From an uncultured Burkholderiaceae bacterium (GTDB lineage: Bacteria; Pseudomonadota; Gammaproteobacteria; Burkholderiales; Burkholderiaceae_C): a stretch of DNA of 21,121 nt. Location of the stretch: the NCBI GenBank assembly GCA_938022295.1, contig CALIDR010000204.1, forward strand, positions 1 through 21,121, read 5' to 3'. How positions within the stretch are numbered: the stretch's first letter is position 1; every line of letters starts with the position of its first letter. The position numbers were made by a program, and so were the translations under genes. Positions 13,712 to 21,121 of this stretch are shown piece by piece. The notes below the pieces were generated by a model. The model searched no databases. It was not told the DNA's origin and saw only the letters and a program-made list of their open reading frames with translations.

Positions 13712-14791
13712 TTACAGCCGCTGCTGCTGCATGAAGTCGTCGAAGCTCGCTTCGGAGAAGCGGAACCAGAGGTTGGCGTCGCGACGGTACGCCATGTAGT
13801 CGTCGTGGACCTTCTTGAACGCCGGGTTCTTGCTGCCGATCTCGGCGTAGACCGCCTGCGAGGCCTTGAACGCGGCGTCCATCACGTCCTTCGGGAAGCG
13901 GAACAGCTTGGTGCCGCCGGCCACGAGCTTCTTCAGCGACGCCGGGTTGCGGTAGTCGTAGCGCGCCGTCATCACCGCCGCAGCGTGCGTGGCCGCCGTC
14001 TCGAGGATCGCCTTGTTGTCGGCCGACAGGCCGTCCCAGGCGCGCTTGTTGACCCAGAACTCGAGCTGCGCGCCGCCTTCCCAGAAGCCCGGATAAGCGT
14101 AGAACGGCGCGACTCGGTTCAGGCCCAGCTTCTCGTCGTCGTACGGGCCGACCCACTCGGCAGCGTCGATCGTGCCGCGCTCGAGCGCCTGGTAGATCTC
14201 GCCGCCGGGGATCATCTGCGGCACGGCGCCGATGCGCTCCATCACCCGGCCGCCGAAGCCGCCGACGCGGAACTTCTTGCCGCGCAGGTCGGCCAGCGAC
14301 TTGATCTCGCTGCGCCAGAAGCCACCCATCTGCGCACCCGTGTCCCCGCCGACGAAGGCGACGAAGTTGCGGCTGGCATAGAACTCGTTCATCAGCTTCA
14401 TGCCGTTGCCGTCGAGCTTCCACGCCAGGTTCTGGCGCATGTTCAGGCCGAACGGCACGGCGGTGCCGAAGGCGAACGTCTCGTCCTTGCCGACGAAGTA
14501 GTACGGCGCCGTGTGCGCCATCTCGACGGTGGCGTTGCTGACCGCGTCGTCGACGCCGAACGCCGGCACGATCTCGCCGGGTGCGGCGACGGTGATCGTG
14601 AACTTGCCGCCCGACATGTCGCTCACGGACTTGGCCAGCGTGTCGGCCGCACCGTGGATCGTGTCGAGCGACTTCGGGAAGCTCGATGCCAGACGCCAGC
14701 GGATGCTCGCCTGCGCGTGCACGGCCGGCGCGACGCCAGCGGCCAGCACGCCGGCCAGGCCGGCACCACGAACGAATGAACGACGTTCCAT
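13712..14791 (-). CDS. dctP: TRAP transporter substrate-binding protein, TakP-like
   Basis: A 359-residue periplasmic binding protein of the DctP family, closest by recall to TakP of Rhodobacter sphaeroides, which binds pyruvate and other 2-oxoacids. Shared stretches include WRLASSFPKSLDTI (32-45), EIVPAFGVDDAVSNATVEMAHTAPYYFVGKD (73-103), GAQMGGFWR (152-160), RVGGFGGRVMERIG (175-188) with the family's conserved Arg175, and AEWVGPYDDEKLG (211-223). The N-terminus MERRSFVRGAGLAGVLAAG carries a twin-arginine motif and ends in VHAQ, so Tat export is likely. An AGGAG at 14803-14799 lies seven bases before the ATG. It is convergent with dctQM, which it most likely serves. A 2-oxoacid substrate is inferred from similarity. 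Confidence 0.93.
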   Translation of the reverse strand: MERRSFVRGAGLAGVLAAGVAPAVHAQASIRWRLASSFPKSLDTIHGAADTLAKSVSDMSGGKFTITVAAPGEIVPAFGVDDAVSNATVEMAHTAPYYFVGKDETFAFGTAVPFGLNMRQNLAWKLDGNGMKLMNEFYASRNFVAFVGGDTGAQMGGFWRSEIKSLADLRGKKFRVGGFGGRVMERIGAVPQMIPGGEIYQALERGTIDAAEWVGPYDDEKLGLNRVAPFYAYPGFWEGGAQLEFWVNKRAWDGLSADNKAILETAATHAAAVMTARYDYRNPASLKKLVAGGTKLFRFPKDVMDAAFKASQAVYAEIGSKNPAFKKVHDDYMAYRRDANLWFRFSEASFDDFMQQQRL

Positions 14792-14851
14792 GCAGGATCT
14801 CCTAATGGGAAGACGGAGGATAGGGAGGTCGCCTGTCGAAAAGCGCGCGTG

Positions 14852-14882
14852 ATTCTAGGAGCCGGCTTCGGCCGCCGGCCAA
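14852..14882 (-). promoter_or_regulatory. Candidate promoter of the TakP-like gene
   Basis: On the minus strand TTGGCC (14882-14877), a 19-base spacer and TAGAAT (14857-14852) precede the gene by about 60 bases. The spacer is longer than ideal, so the -35 assignment is uncertain. The rest of the gap to pmbA (14883-15019) shows nothing I can name. Confidence 0.4.
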
Positions 14883-15019
14883 CGGGTAAACCCAGTGCGC
14901 GGATGCGGGGGCCGCGCGCATGTCGACGTCGGTGACGCTCAGAGGCGAGCGCACCGCTTCGAGTTGCACGGATGCGGGTTCACCCTGATGCCGGCGTGCA
15001 GGCATGCGCGGGCGACGCG

Positions 15020-16390
15020 TCAGATCCCCGCCACCGTCATCCGCTCGACGAGTACCGATCCGGTCGTCTTCGATCCCACCGTATAGGCATCGGCGCCGAC
15101 GGCGACGATGCCCTTGAGCATGTCGCGCAGGTTGCCGGCCACCGTCACTTCCTGCACCGGATGGACGATGCGGCCGCCCTCGACCCAGAAGCCGGCGGCG
15201 CCGCGCGAGTAGTCGCCGGTGACGTAGTTGACGCCCTGGCCGATCAGCTCGATCACGAACAGGCCGCGGTGCAGCTTGCGCAGCATCGCGTCGAGGTCGT
15301 CGCCGGGCTGCGTCAGCCGGCTCGTGAGGGTCAGGTTCTGCGAGCCGCCGGCGTGGCCGGTCGTGCGCATGCCGAGCTTGCGCGCCGAGTAGCTCGACAG
15401 GAAGTAGCCCTGCACGACGCCACCGTCGACGACGCGCCGCCGGCGCGTGGCCACGCCCTCGTCGTCGAACGGCGCGCTGCCCTTGCCGCGGCGCAGGTGC
15501 GGGTCCTCGTCGACGTCCAGGTGCGGCGCGAGCACTGCCATGCCCAGGCTGTCGAGCAGGAAGCTCGACTTGCGGTACAGCGCGCCGCCCGAAGTCGCCT
15601 GCACGTAGGCGCCGAGCAGCCCGGCGGCCAGCGGCGCCTCGAACAGCACCGGCACGTCGCGCGTGGGCACCTTGCGCGCGCCCAGGCGCGACAGCGCGCG
15701 CTCGGCGGCGTAGCGTCCCACCGCCTCCGGCGCGGCCAGGTCGTCGGGACAGCGCATCGAGCTGTACCAGTAGTCGCGCTGCATCGCGTCGCCGCGGCCG
15801 GCGATCGGCGCCACGCTCAGCGAGTGGCGCGAGCTCGCGTAGCCGCCGCGGAAGCCGCGCGTGTTGCCGGCGAAGAAGTGCGACTGCTGTGCCGAGACGC
15901 CGGCGCCCTCGCTGTTCGTGATGCGGCGGTCGGTGGCCAGCGCCGCCGCCTCGCAGCGGCGCGCGATCTCGCTGGCCGCCGCGGCGTCGATCGCCCACGG
16001 GTGGAACAGGTCGAGATCCATCGCCGCCTGCTCGGGGGTGGCGAGGTCCTGCGCGTCGGGCAGCCCGGCGGCCGGGTCCTCGGCGGTGAAGCGGGCGATG
16101 TCGTACGCCGCGCGCACCGTCTGCTCGAGCGCCGCCGGCGAGAAGTCCGACGTGCTCGCGTTGCCGCGCCGCTGGCCGAGGTAGACCGTGACGCCGAGCG
16201 ACTTGTCGCGGTTGCGCTCGACGTTCTCGACCTCGCCCTTGCGCACCGACACCGACAATCCGATGCCCTCCGAGACTTCGACCGCGACGTCGCTCGCGCC
16301 GAGGCGGCGCGCCAGCGCGAGCGCGTCGTCGACGATCTGGAGGAACTGGTCGCGGGTGTAGCTGAAGCCGGGCGTCGGGGGCTGCGTCAT
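15020..16390 (-). CDS. pmbA: Metalloprotease-related protein PmbA (TldE)
   Basis: A 456-residue PmbA/TldE, the partner of the zinc protease TldD. The TldD/TldE heterodimer degrades unfolded peptides and processes microcins or the CcdA antitoxin in E. coli. The N-terminal part has the family pattern (VAVEVSEGIGLSVSVRKGEVENVERNRDKSLGVTVYLGQRRGNAST, 35-80) and the C-terminal part has SSFLLDSLGMAV, the FDDEGVATRRRRVVDGG region and GDYSRGAAGFWVEGGRIVHPVQEVTVAGNL. As expected for TldE it lacks the HExxxH zinc motif of TldD. No tldD is in the window. The start ATG at 16390 lacks a clear Shine-Dalgarno. It is divergent from the yjgA gene, with which it is often paired in proteobacteria. Confidence 0.95.
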   Translation of the reverse strand: MTQPPTPGFSYTRDQFLQIVDDALALARRLGASDVAVEVSEGIGLSVSVRKGEVENVERNRDKSLGVTVYLGQRRGNASTSDFSPAALEQTVRAAYDIARFTAEDPAAGLPDAQDLATPEQAAMDLDLFHPWAIDAAAASEIARRCEAAALATDRRITNSEGAGVSAQQSHFFAGNTRGFRGGYASSRHSLSVAPIAGRGDAMQRDYWYSSMRCPDDLAAPEAVGRYAAERALSRLGARKVPTRDVPVLFEAPLAAGLLGAYVQATSGGALYRKSSFLLDSLGMAVLAPHLDVDEDPHLRRGKGSAPFDDEGVATRRRRVVDGGVVQGYFLSSYSARKLGMRTTGHAGGSQNLTLTSRLTQPGDDLDAMLRKLHRGLFVIELIGQGVNYVTGDYSRGAAGFWVEGGRIVHPVQEVTVAGNLRDMLKGIVAVGADAYTVGSKTTGSVLVERMTVAGI

Positions 16391-16430
16391 GGGGGGAGTC
16401 GGGCCGCACCGGCCCAGCGCAAGCGGCGGC

Positions 16431-16436
16431 TATGAT
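16431..16436 (+). promoter_or_regulatory. -10 box before yjgA
   Basis: TATGAT lies about 23 bases before the ATG at 16459 in the 68-base gap between divergent pmbA and yjgA. I see no good -35. If this is the promoter, the ATG inside it at 16432 cannot be the start codon. Confidence 0.4.
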
Positions 16437-16458
16437 ACCCAGCAACCCCGTGCCGCCC

Positions 16459-17016
16459 ATGCCGCGCCCCGCTCCGATCCCCGGCGACGCCGCGCCCGCC
16501 CACACCGACGAACGCCCGAGCAAGACGGCGCTGAAGGCGCAGGCGCACGACCTGCAGCGCCTCGGCCAGGCGCTGGCGGCGCTGCCCGACGAGCGGCTCG
16601 CCGCGATCGAGATGCCCGAGGACCTGCGGCAGGCGATCGCCGAGCTCAAGCGCACCCGCTCGCACGAAGGCCGCCGGCGGCAGCTGCAGTACGTCGGCAA
16701 GCTGATGCGCCACGCCGACGCGGCGCCGTTGCGCGAGGCGGTGGCCCGCGCGCAGCTCGGCCCGGCGACGCAGGCACTGATGCTGCACCACGCCGAACGC
16801 TGGCGCGAGGAGCTCGCGCGCGACGACGGCGCGCTCGCGCGCTGGGTCGCCGAGCATCCCGGCACCGACATGCAGCGGCTGCGCAGCCTGGTGCGCAACG
16901 CGCGCAAGGAGGCGGCGCTGCCGCCCGAGCAGCGCCACGGCCGCGCCTGGCGCGAGCTGTTCCAGTTCCTGAAACCCCACCTGAGCGACCCGAACGCGCC
17001 CGCCGCCCATGAGTGA
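16459..17016 (+). CDS. yjgA: Ribosome biogenesis factor YjgA (DarP, DUF615)
   Basis: A 185-residue DUF615 protein, the YjgA/DarP family that joins late 50S assembly intermediates and helps the peptidyl-transferase centre mature. It has RPSKTALKAQAHDLQRLGQAL (about 19-39), DLRQAIAELKRTRSHEGRRRQLQYVGKLMR (about 55-84) and RLRSLVRNARKE near 143-154, all matching the family. The protein is rich in Arg and helix, as expected for an rRNA binder. I chose the ATG at 16459 because the in-frame ATG at 16432 lies within a TATGAT -10-like box; the longer form (nine more residues) remains possible. The stop overlaps mogA by eight bases, so the two are co-transcribed. Confidence 0.92.
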   Translation: MPRPAPIPGDAAPAHTDERPSKTALKAQAHDLQRLGQALAALPDERLAAIEMPEDLRQAIAELKRTRSHEGRRRQLQYVGKLMRHADAAPLREAVARAQLGPATQALMLHHAERWREELARDDGALARWVAEHPGTDMQRLRSLVRNARKEAALPPEQRHGRAWRELFQFLKPHLSDPNAPAAHE

Positions 17017-17608
17017 GCCCACCCATGCCCCCGATCCCGTGCGTATCGGCCTCGTCTCGGTCAGCGACCGCGCCTCGAGCGGCGTCTACGCCGACCAGGG
17101 GCTGCCGGCGCTGCGCGACTGGCTGCAGCGCGCGCTGCGCAACCCGATCGCGTTCGAGGAGCGCCTGATCCCCGACGAGCAGGCGACGATCGGCGCGACG
17201 CTCGTCGACCTCGTCGACAACGCGCGCTGCGACCTCGTGCTGACCACCGGCGGCACCGGCCCCGCGCCGCGCGACGTGACACCGGAGGCCACGCTCGCGG
17301 TGGCCGACAGGGTGATGCCCGGCTTCGGCGAGCAGATGCGCCAGATCAGCCTGCGCTTCGTGCCCACCGCGATCCTGTCGCGCCAGGTCGCGGTGATCCG
17401 CGGCAAGGCGCTGATCGTCAACCTGCCCGGCCAGCCGAAGTCGATCGCCGAGACGCTCGAGGGGCTGCCGAAGGCCGAGCCGCCGGTGCCGGGCATCTTC
17501 GCCGCGGTGCCGTACTGCATCGACCTCATCGGCGGCCCGTACCTCGAGACGCACGACGAGGTGTGCAAGGCGTTCCGGCCGAAGAGCGCGCTGCGGGTGC
17601 GCTCATGA
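17009..17608 (+). CDS. mogA: Molybdopterin adenylyltransferase
   Basis: A 199-residue MogA, which adenylates molybdopterin as the step before molybdate insertion in molybdenum-cofactor synthesis. Motifs are IGLVSVSDRASSGVYADQG (13-31), LVLTTGGTGPAPRDVTPEAT (77-96), VMPGFGEQMRQISL (102-115) and the late NLPGQPKS (138-145). Gln replaces the more common Ser or Gly in NLPGxPK. The ATG lies within the yjgA 3' end, eight bases overlapping. The last codons coincide with the first unit of a 26-base repeat, so the final residues (SALRVRS) may be a recent addition. Confidence 0.94.
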   Translation: MSEPTHAPDPVRIGLVSVSDRASSGVYADQGLPALRDWLQRALRNPIAFEERLIPDEQATIGATLVDLVDNARCDLVLTTGGTGPAPRDVTPEATLAVADRVMPGFGEQMRQISLRFVPTAILSRQVAVIRGKALIVNLPGQPKSIAETLEGLPKAEPPVPGIFAAVPYCIDLIGGPYLETHDEVCKAFRPKSALRVRS

Positions 17609-17660
17609 CTTGAGCGCGCTGCGGGAGCGCTCGTGACCGAAGCGCCCTGCAGGCGCACTC
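17584..17660 (+). repeat. Imperfect tandem repeat of hairpin-forming units at the end of mogA
   Basis: Unit 1 (17584-17609) and unit 2 (17612-17637) are 26 bases long with a 28-base period and differ at two positions. A third, decayed unit lies at about 17640-17660. Each can fold alone: GAGCGC-N9-GCGCTC in units 1 and 2, and GCGCC-CTGCA-GGCGC in unit 3, which is followed after three bases by TTT. The first unit includes the mogA stop codon. Possible roles are transcription termination or message protection; that is inference. Confidence 0.75.
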
Positions 17661-17799
17661 TTTCGGGCACGCGTTGCGGGCGCGAGCGGCGGTCGTGCAC
17701 CATCGCGGCGCCGAAAGGCCCGACCCACCCGAAGGGATGAACGGCAGCGTCACGGCCGCTCGCTACGCTTCGGGGCCATCGCGTACGTCCGTCGAGCGC

Positions 17800-20700
17800 A
17801 TGAACCCCGCCGAGCTGGTCCGCCTGTCGCGCCTGTACGACGAGGCGGTGCTGCTGCCGCGCCCGCAGCGGGCCGCCTGGCTCGAGCGGCTCGCGGCCAG
17901 CGAGGGCGAACTCGCCGCCGCGCTGGCGCACATGCTCGCCGTCGGAGGCGCGGTGCCGACCCGGCGCCCCGACGAGCCGTCCACCGAACCGCACGCGGCG
18001 CCGGGCATCGCACCGCTCGGCGGCGATCCGTCGGCGCAGCTCGCCTGGCCCGACCCCGAGCGCGGTCGAGGGCCGGGCGCGACCACCGAAGGCGCCGCCG
18101 ACCCGGCTCACGGGCGCCGTTCGGCCGAAGTCGCCGCGGACTCGGGCTTTCTCGCCACGCCCGCCGCGTGGCCCGCCTTCGGGCCGGCGCTGCGCCCGGG
18201 CGAGCGTGTGGGCCCCTACCGGCTGCTGCGCCCGCTCGGCGCGGGCGGGATGGGCACCGTGTGGCTGGCCGAGCGCGCCGACGGTGCGCCGCGCCGCCCC
18301 GTCGCACTGAAGCTGCGGCGCATGGCGGGCGACGAGCACCTCGCGGCGCGCATGGTGCGCGAGACCGAAATCGTCGCGCGGCTCGACCACCCGCACATCG
18401 CACGGCTGTACGACTCCGGCGTCGACGCCGCCGGGCGGCCTTACCTGGCGCTGGCGTGGATCGACGGCCAGCCGATCGACGCCTGGTGCCGCGAGCGCGC
18501 GGCCACCGCCGCGCAGCGCGTGGGCCTGGTGCTGCAGGTGGGGGACGCGCTGTCATACGCGCACGCCCGGCTCGTGGTGCACCGTGACATCAAGCCCTCC
18601 AACGTGCTGGTCGACGCGCGCGGACACGCGACGCTGCTGGACTTCGGCGTGGCCAAGCTGCTCGAGGCCGCGGCCGACGACGGCCTGACGCGCGAACACG
18701 GTCGCGCCCTCACGCCGGCCTACGCGGCGCCCGAGCTGCTGCGCGGCGAACCGGTGACCGTCGGATGCGACGTCTATGCGCTCGGTGCGCTGCTGTTCGA
18801 GCTGCTGGTGGGCACGCCACCGCCGCGCCCGGCGCCGGATGCCGACCCGCCCTGCGCGAGCCGGATCGCCGAGCGCCTGCTGCGCGAACCGGACGCGGGT
18901 GACGTGCCGGCGCCGGTGCGGCTGCTGCGCGGCGACCTGGACGCCGTCCTCGCCCGCGCGCTGCATCCGCAGCCGGCCCGGCGCTACCCCACGGTCGAGG
19001 CGTTCACCGCGGACCTGCGCGCCTGGCGCGACGGGCGGCCCGTCGCCGCCCGGCCCGACCGGCTGGCCTACCGCCTGGGCAAGGCGCTGCGCCGGCATCG
19101 GATGCCGGTGGCCGCCGGCGCTGCCGTGCTGCTGGCACTGGTCGCGGGCACCACCGCGGCGCTGCGCGAAGCCGAGCGCGCGCGACTGGCTGCCGAGCGC
19201 GCGCAGGTGGTCAAGGCCTTCGTCGTCGACGTGTTCCGCATCAACGCCCGCGGCACGCCGGGGCACGCCGAGCTGCGGCGGCTGCCGGCCGAGGCGCTGC
19301 TGGCGCGCGGCGCGGCGCTGATCGACGCGCGCTTCGCCGGCGAGCCGGCGCTGCAGGCCGAACTGCACGGCGTGGTCGCCGAGATCTTCGCCGACATGGG
19401 CGCCTACGAGCCGGCGCTGCAACACGCCCGCGCATGGCACGCCCGGCTCGCCGAGCGGGGCGCGGCCACCGCCGAACGGGCCGCGGCGCAACTGCTGATC
19501 GCCCAGGCGGCGATGGGCCTGGGGCGGGCAGGCGAAGCGCTGACCGCCGCGCGGGCCAGCCTGCAGCTGGCCGCGGGCGCGGCCGGGCCCAGCGATGTGC
19601 TGGCCGCCGACGCACGGCTGATCGTCGCGAACGCGCACCGCGAGCTCGGCGAGACCGAGGCCGCGGCGCGCGCGCTGGCCGCCGCCGAGGCGGCTCTGCC
19701 GGCCGGCGCGAGCCGCGCCGCCGCGCAGGCGCGGCTGCTGCGCGCCCGGCTGATCGACCCTTCGCAGTTCGCGCGCGCGCTGCCGCTGTACGAGGAGGCG
19801 ATCCGCGTCGCACTGGCGGCCGAGGGGCCGCTGTCGCCGACGGCCACCGACGCGCGGCTGCACCTGGCCGGCCAACTGGTGCTGCAAGGCCGCGACGCCG
19901 AGGCCGACGCGCACCGCGGCGCGGCGCTGGCCGCGCTGCGCGACGGCGGCGCGGCGGGCCGGATCCGCGCCGCGCTGATCGAGTCCGAGCACGCGGTGTC
20001 GCGCTTCATGATGGGCGCGCAGGACCACGCCGGCGCGATCGCCGTGATCGAGCGCAACCGCGACGACGTCGCGACGCTGGGCCCCTGGGTGCCGGCCGGG
20101 CTTCGGGCGCGGCTGGCGTGGCACGCCGGCAGCGTGAAGGCGCTGTGGGGCGACGTCGGCGCGGCGCTGCCGCTGCTCGAGGACCACGCGCCGGTGCTCG
20201 TCGCGGAGCTGGAGAACGCGCGCGAGCGCATGCTGCTGGCCGCCTACCGCGGCCTGGCCGCGATGTACGCCGGGCAGCACGCGAAGGTCGATGCGCTGCT
20301 GCGCGAGCGCGCCGCGCTGCGCGCGGCCGCCGGCGGCGCGCGCCACCCCTACGCCGCCTTCGACCACGGCTTCGTCGCGCTGAACCTGTCGCTCTGCAGG
20401 GCCGCCACGACGAGGCGCTGGCGGTGCTGGACGAGGCGGAAGGGCGCGATGCCCCTCTGGCCGCCACCGGCGTCGCGCCGGTGGAGTACGCGCAGGTGCT
20501 GGCGCACGCCCGCGCGCGCGTGCTGCTCGCGCGGGGGCGGCCGGCCGAGGCCGAGGCGTTGCTGCCCGCCGCCTACACCCGCCACCGCCAGCTGCCGTGG
20601 GACGCGGCGCAGCTGCGCGCCGAGGTGGAGTGCGCGCTCGGCCGGCCGGGGGCCGCGTCGCGGCTGCAGCGGGCGCTTGCCGAACAGGCGCCATTCGTCC

Positions 20701-20891
20701 ATCCGTCGCACCCTGAACACTTGCGTGCGCAGGCCGTGGCGGGGCTGTGCTGGCTGGCGCAGGGGCGCGTCGCGGCGGCGCGCGAGATCGCGCAGGTGGT
20801 GGCGGCGGCCGCCGCGTCGGCGCCGGCCGTCGGCGAGGTCTACCTGCGGCCGCTGCGCGAACTGCAGCGGCGCCTGGCGTCGCGGGGGTGA
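17800..20891 (+). CDS. Membrane Ser/Thr protein kinase with TPR-like C-terminus; apparent frameshift near 20393
   Basis: A Hanks-type protein kinase (PknB-like), about 1030 residues once one base is restored. A helical N-terminal region (MNPAELVRLSRLYDEAVLLP) is typical of kinases linked to ECF sigma factors. The kinase domain covers about residues 140-415: glycine loop LGAGGMGTVW (146-155), Lys171, HRDIKPSN (261-268, Asp263), DFG (281-283) and APE (310-312), so it should be active. One membrane span lies at about 436-455, then an Ala/Leu-rich TPR-like region, presumably periplasmic. At residue 864 the frame breaks: the sequence continues as LQGRHDEALAVLDEAEG one frame over, from about 20394 to the stop at 20889-20891. 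The unshifted frame stays open without stop to the window end, across the sigma gene. An in-frame ATG at 17737 is an alternative start. Confidence 0.88.
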
Positions 20892-21121
20892 TCGTGACGA
20901 GCACCGAGGCCGGCCCTGCGCCAGCGGCGACGGCCGCGGGCGACCTCGACGCGCTGCTCGACGCCGCGCGGGCGGGCGCGCCCGGCGCGCGCGCGGCGCT
21001 CTTCGCCGCCGCCTACGGCGAGCTGCGGCGGCTGGCGCGCTCGCGGCTGCGCGACGGCGGCCGCAGCACGGTGCTCGACACCACGGCGCTGGTGCACGAG
21101 AGCTACCTGCGCTGCACCGGC
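20888..21121 (+). CDS. ECF-type RNA polymerase sigma factor (PF07638/TIGR02999 type, 3' end outside window)
   Basis: The first 78 residues of an ECF sigma factor. After an Ala-rich lead the sequence reads LDALLDAARAGAPGARAALFAAAYGELRRLARSRLRD, then STVLDTTALVHESYLRC, the hallmark of the PF07638 group (usual form: LQPTALVHEAYLRL). This group is often encoded beside Ser/Thr protein kinases rather than anti-sigma factors. The GTG at 20888 overlaps the corrected kinase stop by four bases (GTGA); a second GTG at 20894 is also possible. The overlap suggests coupled translation with the kinase. Region 4 and most of region 2 after sigma 2.2 are outside the window. Confidence 0.88.
   Translation, partial: MIVTSTEAGPAPAATAAGDLDALLDAARAGAPGARAALFAAAYGELRRLARSRLRDGGRSTVLDTTALVHESYLRCTG

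Noticed and set aside
15020..16390. Possibility that this gene is tldD rather than pmbA
   Set aside because: No HExxxH zinc motif is present, and the C-terminal GFWVEGGRIVHPVQEVTVAGNL region fits TldE/PmbA.
20391..20400. Programmed ribosomal frameshifting in the kinase gene
   Set aside because: No slippery heptamer is visible at the shift point, and restoring a single base gives a normal gene with a four-base overlap to the next. An error or mutation is the simpler explanation.
18553..20904. A 783-codon open frame on the minus strand opposite the kinase
   Set aside because: Arg/Ala/Pro/Gln-rich composition without domains. The plus strand carries an intact kinase core there.
1..21121. CRISPR arrays, insertion sequences, tRNA genes or phage genes
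   Set aside because: I saw no regularly spaced direct repeats, transposase motifs, cloverleaf genes or phage structural genes. The only tandem repeat is the short array at 17584-17660.

Overview
The window is about three-quarters G+C by eye, with G or C in nearly every third codon position. Gene content and order point to a Burkholderiales betaproteobacterium, probably of the Rubrivivax/Leptothrix/Sphaerotilaceae type. Supporting signs are the zapB-like/zapA/6S RNA/EVE order, an rpsU-yqeY pair, a TakP-like TRAP transporter, and YjgA (DarP) beside PmbA. This assignment is inference; there is no rRNA or other strong marker gene. Most of the window is core or conserved accessory genome. I see no phage, insertion sequence, CRISPR array or tRNA.

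Left part (1-6540, minus strand): a cobalamin uptake operon read from right to left. A cobalamin riboswitch (6360-6540) precedes a TonB-dependent BtuB-like receptor, then BtuF (periplasmic binding protein), BtuC (permease), BtuD (ATPase) and a second BtuF-like protein with no visible signal peptide. Three of the four junctions are 4-base start/stop overlaps; the btuB/btuF junction is either a 5-base gap or a 4-base overlap depending on the start. A GspA/ExeA-type AAA+ ATPase follows only 28 bases downstream and runs off the left edge.

Middle part (6639-11134): divergent from btuB lie a ZapB-like coiled-coil protein, zapA and the 6S RNA gene, whose closing stem can be paired by eye. An EVE-domain protein and a TSUP permease follow. 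A minus-strand PAS-GGDEF protein with a degenerate catalytic motif but an intact c-di-GMP inhibitory site comes next. Then, behind a good sigma-70 promoter, come rpsU, yqeY and a small DUF442/TIGR01244 protein.

Right part (11235-17608): TRAP transporter membrane subunits (DctQ, long DctM) face a TakP-like, probably Tat-exported binding protein on the opposite strand, with a strong terminator between them. Upstream of the binding protein is pmbA (tldE), divergent from yjgA (darP)-mogA. An array of three hairpin-forming imperfect repeats begins in the last codons of mogA.

Right end (17800-21121): a membrane-anchored Ser/Thr protein kinase with a TPR-like outer part, overlapped by 4 bases by the start of a PF07638/TIGR02999-type ECF sigma factor cut by the window edge. 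This is a kinase/sigma-factor signalling pair of the kind known to control the sigma factor by phosphorylation. The kinase reading frame carries an apparent one-base deletion near 20393. This pair, the leaderless BtuF paralogue and the degenerate GGDEF protein are the most interesting items.
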